Shown here: positions 10,895 through 21,892 of the stretch, one piece after another
Position numbering within the stretch: the first letter of the stretch is position 1
Layout of the letters: the number at the start of each line of letters is the position of its first letter
From: Cantharellus purpuraceus
Lineage: Eukaryota; Basidiomycota; Agaricomycetes; Cantharellales; Hydnaceae
NCBI GenBank assembly: GCA_025174535.1
Contig: JALBUN010000014.1
Span: 124,001 to 188,000, forward strand
Direction of reading: 5' to 3'
Length of the DNA: 64,000 bases
Translations under genes and position numbers: made by a program
The notes under the pieces: model-generated
What the model saw: only the letters and a program-made list of their open reading frames with translations
What the model was told of the DNA's origin: nothing
Databases searched by the model: none

Positions 10895-12619
10895 GTGGGC
10901 TACACCCGCTTCCTTGATTTTATCAATAAGCGTGTGATCTGGTTGGATACTATTGAGGTGGGATCGATGGCTACACGCTCTAGCAACATTCATGCTCGCT
11001 ATGATGACAGTGAGGGTGGGGACTTCTTGATGGAGGATGATAGGAATAGGTCCTATGAGAGATGTCTGTCCCCTGAATGTTTTCAGGGACATTCCTTTCC
11101 CCCGAGCATTTCCTGGATCGATTTCAATTCTAAACTGCGTCATGAGCCGTCCAATTGGGTATGGAAATGTGATAAGCATCCGGACCCGGTAGCAGAGGAC
11201 TCCCCATTCAACATTGCTGAGGGCTTGTGTGAACCATCTGACCGGCAGACTCTTCTGTCATTGGCTGGCGTGGAGCGGTCGTCCGAGTCGCGTTCTTCAG
11301 CGCAGCAGTCCATTCCGGCGTTCATATCGATAGAGCAACCTCGTACACTGCGACCTTCCGATGCATTATCGCACCCATCCTCCATAAAAGCTCCGTTTAG
11401 TTCTTGCTCTCCTCGCTACTCACGTCAGCGGTCTCCCTCTCCCTTCCGGCAACCCTATGGTTCTTCCTGTAGGCGTTCGAACTCCCGCTCCCTATCTCCA
11501 CATCGCTTCACACCTCGAGCGCCCCGACGTCGTTCTCCAGTATTACGGCAGGAAGGAGACATTAGACATGGACAACGTGCTATTGAGGTACAGGATCACT
11601 TTGGACAGGAACGAAGGCGTTCACGTTCTCCCATCCATCCACCCTTGCCGCCGGCGGAATCCTCCACAAGACTACTAGGGGGGTATCCAGCACCATCTGA
11701 TGCCGCGACCTCACGCTCAATGATCGGGTCAACGAATAAGATCCCATTGAAGGATTGGAGTGCAAGAAGGCGGAGTGGTGGTGGTCAACCCAAGGCATCC
11801 CACCCGCCACTCGCGCCATCTATCGTTCCGGCCCCAACCCCCATCGATCTGGAGCGTGAGCAGGCAGGTGGCTGCCTATCGGTGTCGCGGCCCTCAGTGG
11901 AGGAGCTGGGAAGCAACACAGCAGGGAGTACACTGCCTGTTGTTGGCATGGCACCTCTGGCAGATCAGGCGCCAGCGGATCCCCTTGTCTTGTTCGGCAA
12001 GGAGGAAGGTGCCCGGCTTAGTGACCTCCCCGCGGCTTTGCCCATGGAGGTACAGGAGAGCAATGAGGAGCGCCTCCCGCCTCCGCCAGCTCCCACGTCT
12101 GGACCTTTGCCCATGGAGGTGCAGGAAAGCAGTGAGGAGCGCCTCCCGCCTCGAGCAATCCCCCTGTCTACGCTAGGGGTCGCACTGCCTGCTGCAGATC
12201 AGGCGCCAACTCCACCAGCTCCTACGTCTGGACGTGCAGCACGCGCAGGCTTAAGCCGCCGCCAGTGGCGTAAAATGCAAGCTGCAGGCAAAGGTCGTGG
12301 CAGTACTGAAGACAACCATGGGCCTCGACCGGGCAAAGGACGAAAAGGCAGAGCGGAACGTCTCCTCGAGGAGATGGAATCTAGGATAGCAGCTACCGTC
12401 CGTCAAGAAGTGCACAAAATCTTTGACTTAGCCACTGTCTCCAGCTCCGAGCCTGGCCAATCTTCCTCAGGCCCTTCGAGTATCAGTCAGGAAGGAGACG
12501 CTAAGCATACCTTAGGAACATCTGCTAGTAGCGGCAGTAGTTCCGAAGGTATAGATAATTCGACTCTTCTTCAAGAGTTGCAGAGGCTGCTCCAAGGTGG
12601 GCCACCGGGTGACTCTTAG
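10895..12619 (+). CDS. Gene D: low-complexity SR/Pro-rich protein of unknown function
   Basis: A single uninterrupted 574-codon ORF; an internal ATG at 10967 is an alternative start. Residues 50-110 are the only compact-looking part, with SPECFQGHSF, SISWIDFNSKLR and WVWKCDKHPDP. Residues 150-300 are arginine/serine/proline-rich with many RSRSP-like stretches. Around 385-430 the unit LPMEVQES(N/S)EERLPP occurs twice. The C-terminus has a basic patch (RRQWRKMQAAGKGRG), a likely helix (RAERLLEEMESRIAATVRQEV) and ends LLQELQRLLQGGPPGDS. No known domain is recognised; the SR-rich middle suggests disorder and possible nucleic-acid association. It converges on HNH copy A with 308 bp between stops. 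At least five partial copies (7.5, 22.0-22.4, 56.1-56.4, 58.3 and 59.1 kb) show it travels with duplicated blocks. Confidence 0.55.
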   Translation: MGYTRFLDFINKRVIWLDTIEVGSMATRSSNIHARYDDSEGGDFLMEDDRNRSYERCLSPECFQGHSFPPSISWIDFNSKLRHEPSNWVWKCDKHPDPVAEDSPFNIAEGLCEPSDRQTLLSLAGVERSSESRSSAQQSIPAFISIEQPRTLRPSDALSHPSSIKAPFSSCSPRYSRQRSPSPFRQPYGSSCRRSNSRSLSPHRFTPRAPRRRSPVLRQEGDIRHGQRAIEVQDHFGQERRRSRSPIHPPLPPAESSTRLLGGYPAPSDAATSRSMIGSTNKIPLKDWSARRRSGGGQPKASHPPLAPSIVPAPTPIDLEREQAGGCLSVSRPSVEELGSNTAGSTLPVVGMAPLADQAPADPLVLFGKEEGARLSDLPAALPMEVQESNEERLPPPPAPTSGPLPMEVQESSEERLPPRAIPLSTLGVALPAADQAPTPPAPTSGRAARAGLSRRQWRKMQAAGKGRGSTEDNHGPRPGKGRKGRAERLLEEMESRIAATVRQEVHKIFDLATVSSSEPGQSSSGPSSISQEGDAKHTLGTSASSGSSSEGIDNSTLLQELQRLLQGGPPGDS

Positions 12620-12927
12620 GCAGAAAAGGAATGTACATGGGGTTTTTAGGAAACTTGTAGAAACCCACGGACAAGGTTTTGAGCCCGAGTAGATTACAAC
12701 GAACGTACGGCCTCGCCATATCTTCTTATACATTCCTTACACCACCACAAAAACCCACACACCTTATACACGCTTTGCAAGACTGCAAAATTCCCGAAAA
12801 CATCTTGTATTCACTACTAACACTATGTATGGCAACGCAAGACTATACACTGTCTTGCAAGCACCGCCGACTCAAGCAAGGCTCCGCCGGTTTTCCTGAT
12901 CCAGACGGTCAACCGATCAGCTTGTAG

Positions 12928-14296
12928 TCAAAGACACACGCCTTGTCGCCACTGCTCCATATAGTCACTGCGTTCCTGCTCTTTCTTGCGATGGCGTTCC
13001 ACTGCGGCTGGAGAATTTCCCCAGAAGAAGAGCATTACATCATCCTCATCCCATTGTGCATGGTCATCCTTGGAGTCCATAACCCCCCCGGGCTGGTCTC
13101 CGGCTGCAACACTCCCAGCACCACCTTCCCTCGGACGCCTCGCCGCATCACGTTTTTGGATTGTGGATGCCCTATCATTCACTGTCTTTGTAGGTCCCAT
13201 GAGAGCCGGAGTAGGCACAGCTGGGCGAGGAATGTTGGGGCGCTTGTTAAGGACCTCTTTCCCGTGTCCCCACCACTTGACAGCAGCGGCACCATAATTG
13301 TAGTGCAGCAACAAGCCCGATGGCGTTAATTCTGGGGCAGGTCTCTTGAAAGCAGCGTCAATATTGTTTGGGGCGAAATACAATGCGCCCGGGCTTGGTT
13401 CTATCAGCCACTGCAGCGTATAACGCATGTTGCATGGGTAAGTGACCTCTTCAGGTAGCTCAACGGGTCGGTTGTTTTGGGGAATGTCAGTTGTAGCAAG
13501 AAAGTGGTTTGGAGTCTGAGAAGTGATGGGCTTGAAAAGGACCGATCAAATTTGGTCCGAAGAGACGCACCTTGAGCATCACAATGTTGCGTAGATCAAA
13601 CGCGGGATGGATTGAACAGGTTACAAAGACACCATTGCGAATATCGTTGATGTCCGTCATGTCGCCCACTTCCTCCCTATACTTTGGACGATTCTGTACG
13701 ATCAGCCAAAACCACTGAGGTGGAAGGGCAGGTGATCAGATATCATCCCAGCGCAATAATACTGTCGGGCATACCTCAGAGCCCCTGCTATAGGGAATGA
13801 TATGCATCCCACTTCCAAGAAAGGCATCAGATCCTGTGAACACACAACAAGTATCACGTTCGAGCAGGTTGTTGCGGAATTGATTGCGAGTGGCCGTGCT
13901 TCCCGAAGGCACGGTTGACCGTTGCTTAATTACTTCTAGGTCAATTGCCTGGCCAAGGCCTTTTCTCGACGAAAATCACACGCTCAGCATTTTGTTTTCA
14001 CAACGTATTTGATATAAAAACTCACCAGTACCCGCGGGTGTGTCATAATAGTACAAGCCTCCGTCATCCAGATCGCCGTTGAGGCCCAACGATGTAGTAC
14101 TGTCACCCTCCGTCAATGAGCCCTCAGCACCAAGGACGCACCAACCAAGGTAGGCAAGGTATTTCCGAGGTTTCAAACACAAAGAAGAGATGACTTTTAA
14201 AGGGATTTCGAGGTAGAACGGCGGATAGCGCACAAGCACGAGGCGAACATGGTCTGAGGGAATATCATCTTCGGATCCGGAATGGGAGTTAGACAT
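12928..14296 (-). CDS. HNH endonuclease-like protein, copy A
   Basis: Member of an agaricomycete HNH_2-type family. Exons: 14296-14026 (MSNSHSGSEDDIPSD, LYYYDTPAG), about 13964-13775, 13714-13571 and 13515-12928. The nuclease core reads RNNLLERDTCCVFTG, then GMHIIPYSRG, then DINDIRNGVFV and IHPAFDLRN, supplying the His, Asn and His of an HNH site and a Cys that could bind metal. The C-terminal exon encodes a conserved tail with HYNYGAAAVKWWGHGKE and DDVMLFFWGNSPAAVERH. The last two introns are in phase, but the obvious GT-AG choice for intron 1 does not keep frame (271-nt exon 1 against an exon needing phase 2), so either I have missed the true junction or the copy is damaged. Endonuclease activity is inferred. 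Confidence 0.65.
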
Positions 14297-14427
14297 GGTC
14301 CTTCTTTGCAATCGACTCGTGCCAGCAATTATACAAAGCAGATTGAGGCAGGGTCAAGGCGGCCTGACTTGGATAGAGGGAAGTTGAAACCGAAAGCCGG
14401 CGGCAAAACAAAGAGGATAATGCCTTA

Positions 14428-14740
14428 AGGATTTACAACTGAGCGCGAGGCTTCAGTTCACCTAAGAACCAGACTTACTTGAAGGTGGTAGGTGGCGGCA
14501 AAATGAGTTGCTTGTCGTTCAGACTCCGACAAACTCAGACTTTACTGTTACTCCTTGCTCCTACGTTCACCTACTCCTATCATTAAGTAGTTCTGGTTGT
14601 GAGGTGAACTGAAGTCTCGCGCTCAGTTGTGAACCCTTACACTCCTCGTTCTTCCGATACGTTTACCCACTCCCACCATCAAATAGTTCTGGTTGTTAGG
14701 TGAACTGAAGTCTCGCGCTCAGTTGTAAATCCTTACACTC
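14428..14740. repeat. ~92-bp repeats between HNH copy A and the LCB1 fragment
   Basis: One reverse core (14428-14455), a piece of the terminus repeat (14505-14535) and forward cores at about 14603 and 14707. They separate two divergently oriented genes. The equivalent spacer in the 60.9-63.9-kb duplicate (61.80-62.40 kb) has the same repeats plus LTR L4. Confidence 0.7.
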
Positions 14741-14794
14741 CTTACAGGAAGCCAACCCAGACGGTGGTTCTCGCTGTGCTATCCGGCAGTGGCT

Positions 14795-15610
14795 ATGTCA
14801 ATACTCGACAGCACTGGCACCCTTGGCTCCAATAGCAACCTAGAACCACTCTTCATATTCTTGCAGTCTTCATACTCAATAATTTTGTCTACATGGAATT
14901 ACATCCCAGGCTCAGCCGTTATCACGCGATACATCAGGTCTTCACACCGTGACGATCCTGGACGCACCGTACTTGAAATTCTGCTATTTCTCTTCGCAGT
15001 CAGGACTGCTCCAATTGCGAACACGTGCTCAAGAGTCGGGAAAGAACTTCATCAAGCTTAGCGAGAAGGCAAGCCATTCCTACCTTTCATTGTTAATGCT
15101 ATGGCTCAACTGTTGCGGGAAATAGACGAGTTCGTGGATGAATGGGCACCAGAGCCTCTCGTTCCTCCGCCAGACGTTTATGAAGAACTTGAGTTCAGCA
15201 ATTTACCAATTGTTCAAGGCGCCGTGAGCCCCAAGCCTAAACTCGTAAACACTGGGAAGACTGCTCTAAATCTTTGCCAGTTACAATTTCACTGGGTTCG
15301 CAGGTAATGAATGAACGTGTCACAGCTCGCGCCATCGAGACACTGTGCAACTATGGTCTCGGTAGTTGTGGACCGCCTGGGTTTTATGGGACCATGGGTA
15401 CATCTTGTGTTCTCTTCTCACATTGATATCTCTAACTATTCACAAGACGTTCACATGACGCTCGAACGGGATATTGCATCGTTCCTTGGGACCGAGTCGG
15501 CTATCATTTATTCACAAGCATTCTCAACAATATCCTGTGTCATCCCTGCTTTCTGCAAACGTGGAGATATAATTGTGGCTGACCGTGGTGTCAGTTTGCA
15601 GTACACTCGA
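14795..15610 (+). pseudogene. LCB1: Serine palmitoyltransferase LCB1 fragment, copy 2
   Basis: The N-terminal half of a SPTLC1/Lcb1-like aminotransferase-fold protein (long-chain-base synthesis, ER membrane): [58 protein letters not shown] (across frames), [15 protein letters not shown] and [12 protein letters not shown]. It is broken in several places compared with the copy at 61 kb: a 2-nt deletion near 15006, a GC instead of GT after SEK (near 15066), an extra T near 15273, a 4-nt ATGA duplication near 15308 and a switch to unrelated sequence after 15600. Divergent from HNH copy A, as in the other duplicate. Confidence 0.75.
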
Positions 15611-15671
15611 ACGTCATCTAGACTATCTCCCTCACCAACGCCTCCCGGACCGTTAGAGTCGAGCAGCGCCG

Positions 15672-15905
15672 TTGTCCAGCCCGCAGATGCTCATTGCCAA
15701 TCTCAGCCTTTGTCAGGACCGTCAACCTCAGGTGGCATCCAGTTTTGCCGCTGATCATGACGTTCACTATGCTCAGCTACAAAGCTCACTTGCTGGTGGT
15801 GGCAACGTTAACCGCTTTAACAACCTCCTTAATGGTGCTCAGGCTGATGCTCGTCAGACGTTGGCTCAGGATCTTCCTGACGTTTCTTATGAGCTCATCA
15901 TCTAG
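15672..15905 (+). CDS. Short ORF of unknown origin fused to the LCB1 fragment
   Basis: Open frame of 77 codons ending DVSYELII, with a Gln/Asn/Ala-rich stretch ([20 protein letters not shown]). It begins about 60 bp after LCB1 homology stops. No family recognised; it may be the end of an otherwise absent gene or chance coding. It carries no sign of being expressed. Confidence 0.2.
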   Translation: MSSPQMLIANLSLCQDRQPQVASSFAADHDVHYAQLQSSLAGGGNVNRFNNLLNGAQADARQTLAQDLPDVSYELII

Positions 15906-16181
15906 AGTCCAATCTCACCGTGACTCTGTTCACCACTACTTGATCGCATGAGTTTCTGTTGACTCTAAACCTTCTTTCCATAGGATGCATCATCTGAACA
16001 CACTCGTCATTCTCACTACAGATTTGAATGGTGTTGGACATATATAGGCCAATGACATGCCATACTAAACATGTGAGGAGCGTTTCGTATCCAGGATCAC
16101 ATGTCCCGGCCAAGAATCTAGCAAGCACACCGTTGACCCAGCTATACTCTCCCGCCAGAAGTTCCGGTGTCGAAGGGGTAT
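15906..16181. other. No gene recognised
   Basis: Non-repetitive sequence between the LCB1-fused ORF and the WD40-like remnant; no motif or repeat seen. It may include the C-terminal part of the WD40-like remnant beyond its stop. Confidence 0.35.
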
Positions 16182-16560
16182 CTAGCAGCTGTATAGTGCG
16201 TGTTCACCAATTATCCAGTCCTTATTCTTGGGTATAGACAAGATGTATGCAGGTGTATTGTTTGTCGCCCCCTGGTCAGCTGGATCGTAAATGTGAACCT
16301 GGCCATGGCCTAAACGATGGAGTCGAGTGCCATCTGGCAATTGGAGTGGTCCAGATTTCAAACTAAACTCGGTTGTCTCGTTTGTTGTCATATTCCATAT
16401 CCAAACTACCGCTTTGTCGTACAGTCCATATACCACATAACTGCTGTCGTGCGAGACGGCGACGGACGACGGGAAGCCCCCGGACTCTCTACCTTGATCT
16501 CAATGTGGCCCGTCCTTGGGTTCCAAATTATCCAGACCAGGAGCAGGACTAGAATCAGTT
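16182..16560 (-). pseudogene. WD40-type beta-propeller remnant
   Basis: Minus-strand frame with blade-like sequence SVAVSHDSSYVVYGLYDKA followed by VVWIWNMTTNETTEF, then LPDGTRLHRLGHGQVHIYD. The pattern (SxDSxxVxxGxxDKxVxxW) is that of WD40 repeats, as found in F-box or NACHT-WD proteins. Only about one and a half blades are visible; upstream frames are broken and no start fits. Binding partners and role cannot be stated. Confidence 0.4.
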
Positions 16561-18916
16561 CTGGTCCTCAAGAAAAAAACTAAAGGTAGTAGTAGACCCG
16601 CTAGGACCAGTGAGGAGGGCTCCATGAATGGAATTACCCTGCATCGCGAAACGTTTTTGCGGGTAACTGAGACTCGGAATGTCCTGGTTCTTGCTATCCA
16701 AAGGCATTGATGGCTAGTTTAGGACTAGGTGTTGAGAGTTCGGGTATACACGAAAACGGCTTCGATGGCACAACCAAAATACCACGAATGTAATGTGTAT
16801 GGGCGCGTTGCTTCTAAGGTTACTCCTTGTATCTATTTTCAACGTTACCGTAATAAATCAAAGGGATGAGGTCCATGTGAAGTTGTGCTTCAGAGTAGCC
16901 TCCCCTCCGGGGACGACCATTGCAGAGTATAGATAGTAACTTGTTTTTAAACGGATTTCAAACGCACAAACAGTTAATTGATCCTTGGCAAAGAATCGTC
17001 TCCCAATCCATTCAATCACTTGGAGCTCGGAGTATAGCTCCACCTAAATAATGCAGCTCCGAGGCTCGCTGGACTGCTGCCACGGCGATTTCTCACCATG
17101 AGAGGCCGAGAGCATCTCAAAACATGGTCCGTACTCAGTATGTAAATTAGCTGTGCGTTAATCACTCCATGTATGTGAAGGATATGGACGCGAAGAGGGA
17201 CTAGATATATAAACTTCAGCTGTGCGGGGAGCAATCAACTGTAAATTCAGTAGCTACCTAGATATATAACTACAGAGCTCGCGGTTAATGTAGTTAGACA
17301 TGTGAGAATGAAATGGGACGTACACTTCAGTTGTGCGGGGAGCAATCAACTGAAGTGTCCGATAGAACAATATCGTGTCCAGCTTCGAGCAGACTCTCCC
17401 AAACATGATGCCCAACCAGGACACTCTCGCACATATTTCGACAAGTTTTCAAACGCCTGCATCAGTGCACTACGACACACAATTGTATGTGCCTCTCACG
17501 CAGGCCAACATCTTCATAGCCCGTTTGGACGTCTAGGGAAGCGCCCCAGTAACACCCACGACTCATAATATTTTTGCCTACCACTTCGGAGTCAGCAACG
17601 TACACAACCAGAACATCATCATCCAGAACCCTCTCGCTCAAGTTCATTCCACCGTACATTAACAACTAGTAGGTTCAGGCGGTGAGCTGGACCTTAAGTC
17701 TACAGCTGGAGTTCACGGACAAAGACGTATATTAGATTAGAGATAGACAGATCATCACAGTATGCGTACCTGGAGTTCACGGACAAAGACGTGAACTCCA
17801 GCAGGCGCTCGAAAAATTTTCTTGTATGCCCTGCCGAGCCATGGACCTACATGCGTCCACTTTGAGGTCGAGTCGCTTCATAGTCAAATCTTCGTCATAC
17901 ATGTCTTCATGTACGGGTTTGGCCACACCCAGGCTTGCAACAGCCTCTGACTGCAGGGGATTTGCAGCATTGCAGACTCTAGTCTGGGCTGGTCCTCCCC
18001 CACCAGTAACAGAGGGGATGGAAACATAGAGTACTGCTGGTATTCACTCACCCAGCCTAATTATAGCAAGAGCGTAGGGAAGGAACTTGAAAGCACATCC
18101 GATTTCTTCAAACATATCGACGTGAAGAGCTGGGCATGTGAGTGGTAAGTTAAGTTATTCAATATATTTGCTGGTTGATGCGCTTGGAGCGGGTAATTGT
18201 GCTTGTTCGTGATTATCCGTGATTATCTCTAGCACTCGATGTTGGAGCTTTGATCGCATCGACTTCTTGGGCGGAGTATTTATTTACATTTTTAGAAGCT
18301 TCTTCTCTTTTGATTTCATGTATCGCATGCTAATCTTGTCATTCCTAAACGTCTCTCCCCCAAGCAGGAAGATTATTACTAGCAAATGGACCTTCGTGAG
18401 GCATGTCATCAATGGTGAGCCGTGCTGAAACTGATTCTTGCTCATTTCAGCATAACCCACTTTCAAAAACCGATGCTAACTGCGGTATGAAGTCATAGGA
18501 AGACATGCCGCCAGGGTTGTGTAGGCGCTGCCTGAAGGAGACAGGAAAGGAGGATGCTAGCGGTGATCGTACATAATGAGAGAAGATTTGCTCAAATTTA
18601 CTAGTCGCGAAGCAAATATCTAATTACTGCTGTACATGTGAGGTAGCTCCAAACGACTGTTGAATTGGTGATCTCACCTGCATCGCCTCTGCTTGGCAGA
18701 CGGGTGATTTGGGGAACAGTTTCTCAAATAGGAATGAGAACAAAGTCTTCAATACCAGTTTCTTGTTATGTATTCATAGAGGTGTGAAACGTGACACCAT
18801 ACCGTCATACGCGTCACGTATACTCTAACGATATTTGACACATGTTCGAAAATATCAAGTGACTACAAAATTGCCCTATGAGATTGCTTAGAATGTCGGT
18901 AAATCATGAATGCATT
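16561..18916. other. No gene recognised; two perfect small hairpins
   Basis: About 2.3 kb of AT-leaning sequence with only short frames. It holds a 9-bp perfect hairpin at 17326-17356 (CTTCAGTTG...CAACTGAAG), a degenerate form near 17216, and a 12-bp perfect hairpin near 17768-17799 (CTGGAGTTCACG with its complement, 8-nt loop). No LTR, tRNA or protein motif was identified. Confidence 0.4.
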
Positions 18917-19077
18917 CTAGGTAGATGATTGTGCGGCCTTTTGGACGGAGGTGTTCGAATATGCCTCCGCGCTGCTGAGAGTTGCTCCCGTCTGTAACAA
19001 AGGTATTTATTTGATACCGACACGGAACGGACGCAAACCTTGTTAATCCTGTTTTCTCTATCCTCGTCGTCGTCCAT
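18917..19077 (-). CDS. Possible two-exon small protein (37 aa)
   Basis: ATG at 19077 opens MDDDEDRENRINK (19077-19039). A 47-nt GT-AG intron (19038-18992) joins in phase to TGATLSSAEAYSNTSVQKAA and a stop at 18917. The intron ends TTGTTACAG, a good 3' splice site. The start lies 273 bp from the divergent start of the Zn2Cys6 gene, so they could share a promoter. No family is recognised, and the length is too small for confidence; it may be a truncated gene. Confidence 0.3.
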
Positions 19078-19259
19078 GGCGTCCAAAGGGGGAGCAATGG
19101 TAGCCCCGTCGTCACGTGACGGATATCAAACAGCGACAAGTCACAAGTCCTCGTGTGGTTCACACCACCTCCACAACACACTCAGCTACAAAGAACAACT
19201 ACACACTACGATCCTACATCCTTCCTGGGCTGCGGGAACCCTCGTTTATTTTCATTGGT

Positions 19260-19310
19260 TGTTAGGTGTACTGAAGCCTCGCGCTCAGTTGTAAGATCCT
19301 TACTCTCTTG
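19260..19310 (+). repeat. Single ~92-bp repeat core in the transcription-factor 5' region
   Basis: Forward core (GTACTGAAGCCTCGCGCTCA) about 60-80 bp upstream of the Zn2Cys6 ATG, so it lies in its promoter or leader. Confidence 0.7.
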
Positions 19311-19349
19311 CAGCGGGGGTCCGACCAAGGAACTTTCGTTCTTCATTCT

Positions 19350-21567
19350 ATGCCTCCCAAACGCAAGACAGGTGGGGGTGGTGGACGTGGCAAACGCCCA
19401 AGGCAGTCTCCCGCAGACGTTGAAAACTCTGAAGAGCAGATGCAGACCCGTCAGAAGACAGACGACAAAGATGCACCACCTATGCTACCAATGACAGAGG
19501 AAAGATCTTCGAAATTGCTCAAGACGCTTCCCATAGGAGAGGCAGATGCCGATGGGGAAGCCGATGATGACAGGATGGATGCAACGCACGATGAGGACGC
19601 AGAGGGCGAGAAAGAAGAGCTCGGAAAAGCCGACACCGGGGAACAGCAGCAACAGAGCGCCAGTAATGAGCCTGGAAACAAGAGCTACGGAGACCAGCTC
19701 TCAGACCATGCAGCTGATATCACCGAACCACCGCCACCGACATCCACTCGCGGGCGTGGACGCGGCAGACCGAAGCGCGCTCGAGGCGCTGCCTCAGGAC
19801 CGACGAGGAGCAGTTTGCGCAAAGCACCCCAAGGGACTCAGACTCAGCTCACATCCGAGCCTCTTAATACCCGCGGTCGAAAGGCCGCTCGAGGCAGGGG
19901 GAGAGGAATGGTCGCCTTCGACCCTTCACGTATTGAACTACCACCAACTGAAGGGACAACTGCTGGAGCTGGAGCAAAAGGAGGGGCTGTGACTGAGGGG
20001 ACGGAACGAACGGACGAAGAAGATGAGGAAATAGAGGGAATAGCCGGAGCCGTCAGCCATCAATCGCTCCCCCAACCACCTCCGCTGGGGCAATCCCAAC
20101 AAGTCCAACAGACACAAAACTCACCACAAGAGTCCTCTCACCAGATACATGGTGTAGGCCAAAGTGGCCATTCCCCTGCTGGCCCATTTCCGCCACATCA
20201 CCCTGCTTATTATCCGAGCTATCCGCCGCAAGCAGGATCCTTTCAGTACTCTTACGGTGCACCTTCACCTGCTGCAGTATCAAGTGCGCCTGACGGACAG
20301 TCATACCTGGCACTGCGCCCAGATGAGGCGCAGTCCATGTACACCACTAGCTTCGCAACGACTGTCGGGACTGGGAATGAGAATTCGGCTTCATCATCTT
20401 TCAATGCACCATATCCATCCTCAGCACTGCCTGCACATCCCCTTGACGCGAATGCGCCACAGGGCAACCCATTCCCTCCGACCGCGGCGCCCACCATGCC
20501 TGTCTCAACGTACGGCCCAGCCGTGTATAAAGTCACCATGTCTGATGATGATGGTGACCGAGACCAACCAGAAACCTCAGGCTTATCTTCCCCGAAAAAG
20601 AAAGCAGGATCAGCGGCCAAGGGTGGGGGGAGGACAGGTCGTGGCGATCACGTCGCTTGTCACTTTTGTCGAGGTGTCTGTCATTTCCTGTCTCCTCTCC
20701 TGTCAATAGCTCACATCCCTCCTTTTCATTAGGCCGAAAGCTCAAATGCGATGGCCGTCGTCCAACGTGTGGACACTGTGCACTGCGTAATCAGGCATGC
20801 GCATTTGACGCAAGTATCCGGCGTCGTGGTCCAGGACGCAAAGAAAAGAACAATCGACGTGATCGAAACGCAACGAGTAGCAAACAGACTGAAGGTGCCA
20901 TTCCCGCTTTGAGTGCCGACCCGCAGACGTCGACACAGTCGCAGTCGCAGATGTCGACCTCTTCAACTGATGGTGTCAAACGAAAGCGTCGTCACCCGCA
21001 TCAAGCCAATGGCCAGAGTCAGACCAGTATCCTTAGATTCGAGGATGCAGATGGAACGGGTATTACGGTTTCGCCCATGAAACCAGCCACTGCTGCGTAC
21101 GGTATAGAGAACAACGAGCGTTTAGGGTTCTATTATGCGGGTGAAGGGCCGGGACAATTCGGTGCACCATATTCTCCATATGGAGATTATAATCAGGCAG
21201 CAAGTGCCCATCCTCCACCACAGCAGGCAACATACGGGTATGCACAGGATGGGGGAGAAGATGATGCTGATGCAAATGCGGATATGGACGCAGATGGTGA
21301 AGATGATGGCGAACGTGAGGTGTACGGCTCACGGCCTGAAGAGGGTGGTGTGAGTATTCATTCATTTTCCCATACCGTTCCTTTTGAAGGATAAACATAC
21401 AAGCTGTCTCACGTTACATTTTTTTCTGTATCTTTTGCTTTGGCAACATGTTTCTAATAGGTCACGCTTTACAGTCTTATGGCCAGCCGCCGAATGGAAA
21501 TTATTCCCATGCCTGGCCCGCTGAGCCTCCCGGTGGTGTACCTATCTCCCACCCGCAGCACATGTAA
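19350..21567 (+). CDS. Zn2Cys6 binuclear-cluster transcription factor
   Basis: Fungal-specific DNA-binding regulator. Three exons join in phase: 19350-20673, 20733-21347 and 21461-21567, 681 aa in total. The cluster is split by intron 1 and reads CHFCR/GRKLKCDGRRPTC then GHCALRNQAC, matching C-x2-C-x6-C-x6-C-x2-C-x6-C at about residues 439-466. The long N-terminal region is acidic, has AT-hook-like GRGRGRP/GRKAARGRGRGM motifs (about 130-195) and then a Pro/Gln/Tyr-rich activation-like stretch. C-terminal to the cluster is a basic linker (RRRGPGRKEKNNRRDR) and an Asp-rich tail, ending GGVPISHPQHM. No fungal_trans middle homology domain is visible. Target genes are unknown. The start at MPPKRK is chosen because it opens the basic N-terminus; an in-frame ATG 42 bp upstream exists. 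Confidence 0.85.
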
Positions 21568-21892
21568 GATTGCGAAAGGTGTTCACAATAGGCATGCGAT
21601 CTCACTCGTGTATGCGCGTGTGTTTCTTTTGACATTATATGCTGTCTACCGTTTTGCGGTATCGTCGCCACATGTTTTAATAACCACTGCGGCAACACTT
21701 TCGGCTACTAGTTCAGACTTGTCTTAAAGACTTTTTTATGCCCGGCTTCATGGGTTCGTTCCATCACTTTTAGTGATTTTGGTCAGGTCATGTTGGCTAT
21801 CTGATCAACCCATCCGGGGCATACTGCTCTTGGTCTGACAATCCAGCAGAGTCCATTGGAAAGATAAAATCCTAACACAATAAGATATGGCG
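21568..21892. other. 3' flank of the Zn2Cys6 gene
   Basis: AT-rich sequence after the stop codon, likely 3' UTR, up to the point where the gene D flank begins. No other feature seen. Confidence 0.4.

Noticed and set aside
7430..12700. Gene D as ORF1 of a LINE-type element, because several copies share the 3' end
   Set aside because: Copies D5 and D6 keep N-terminal or middle parts only, there is no poly(A) or simple 3' tail and no reverse transcriptase nearby; segmental duplication fits better.
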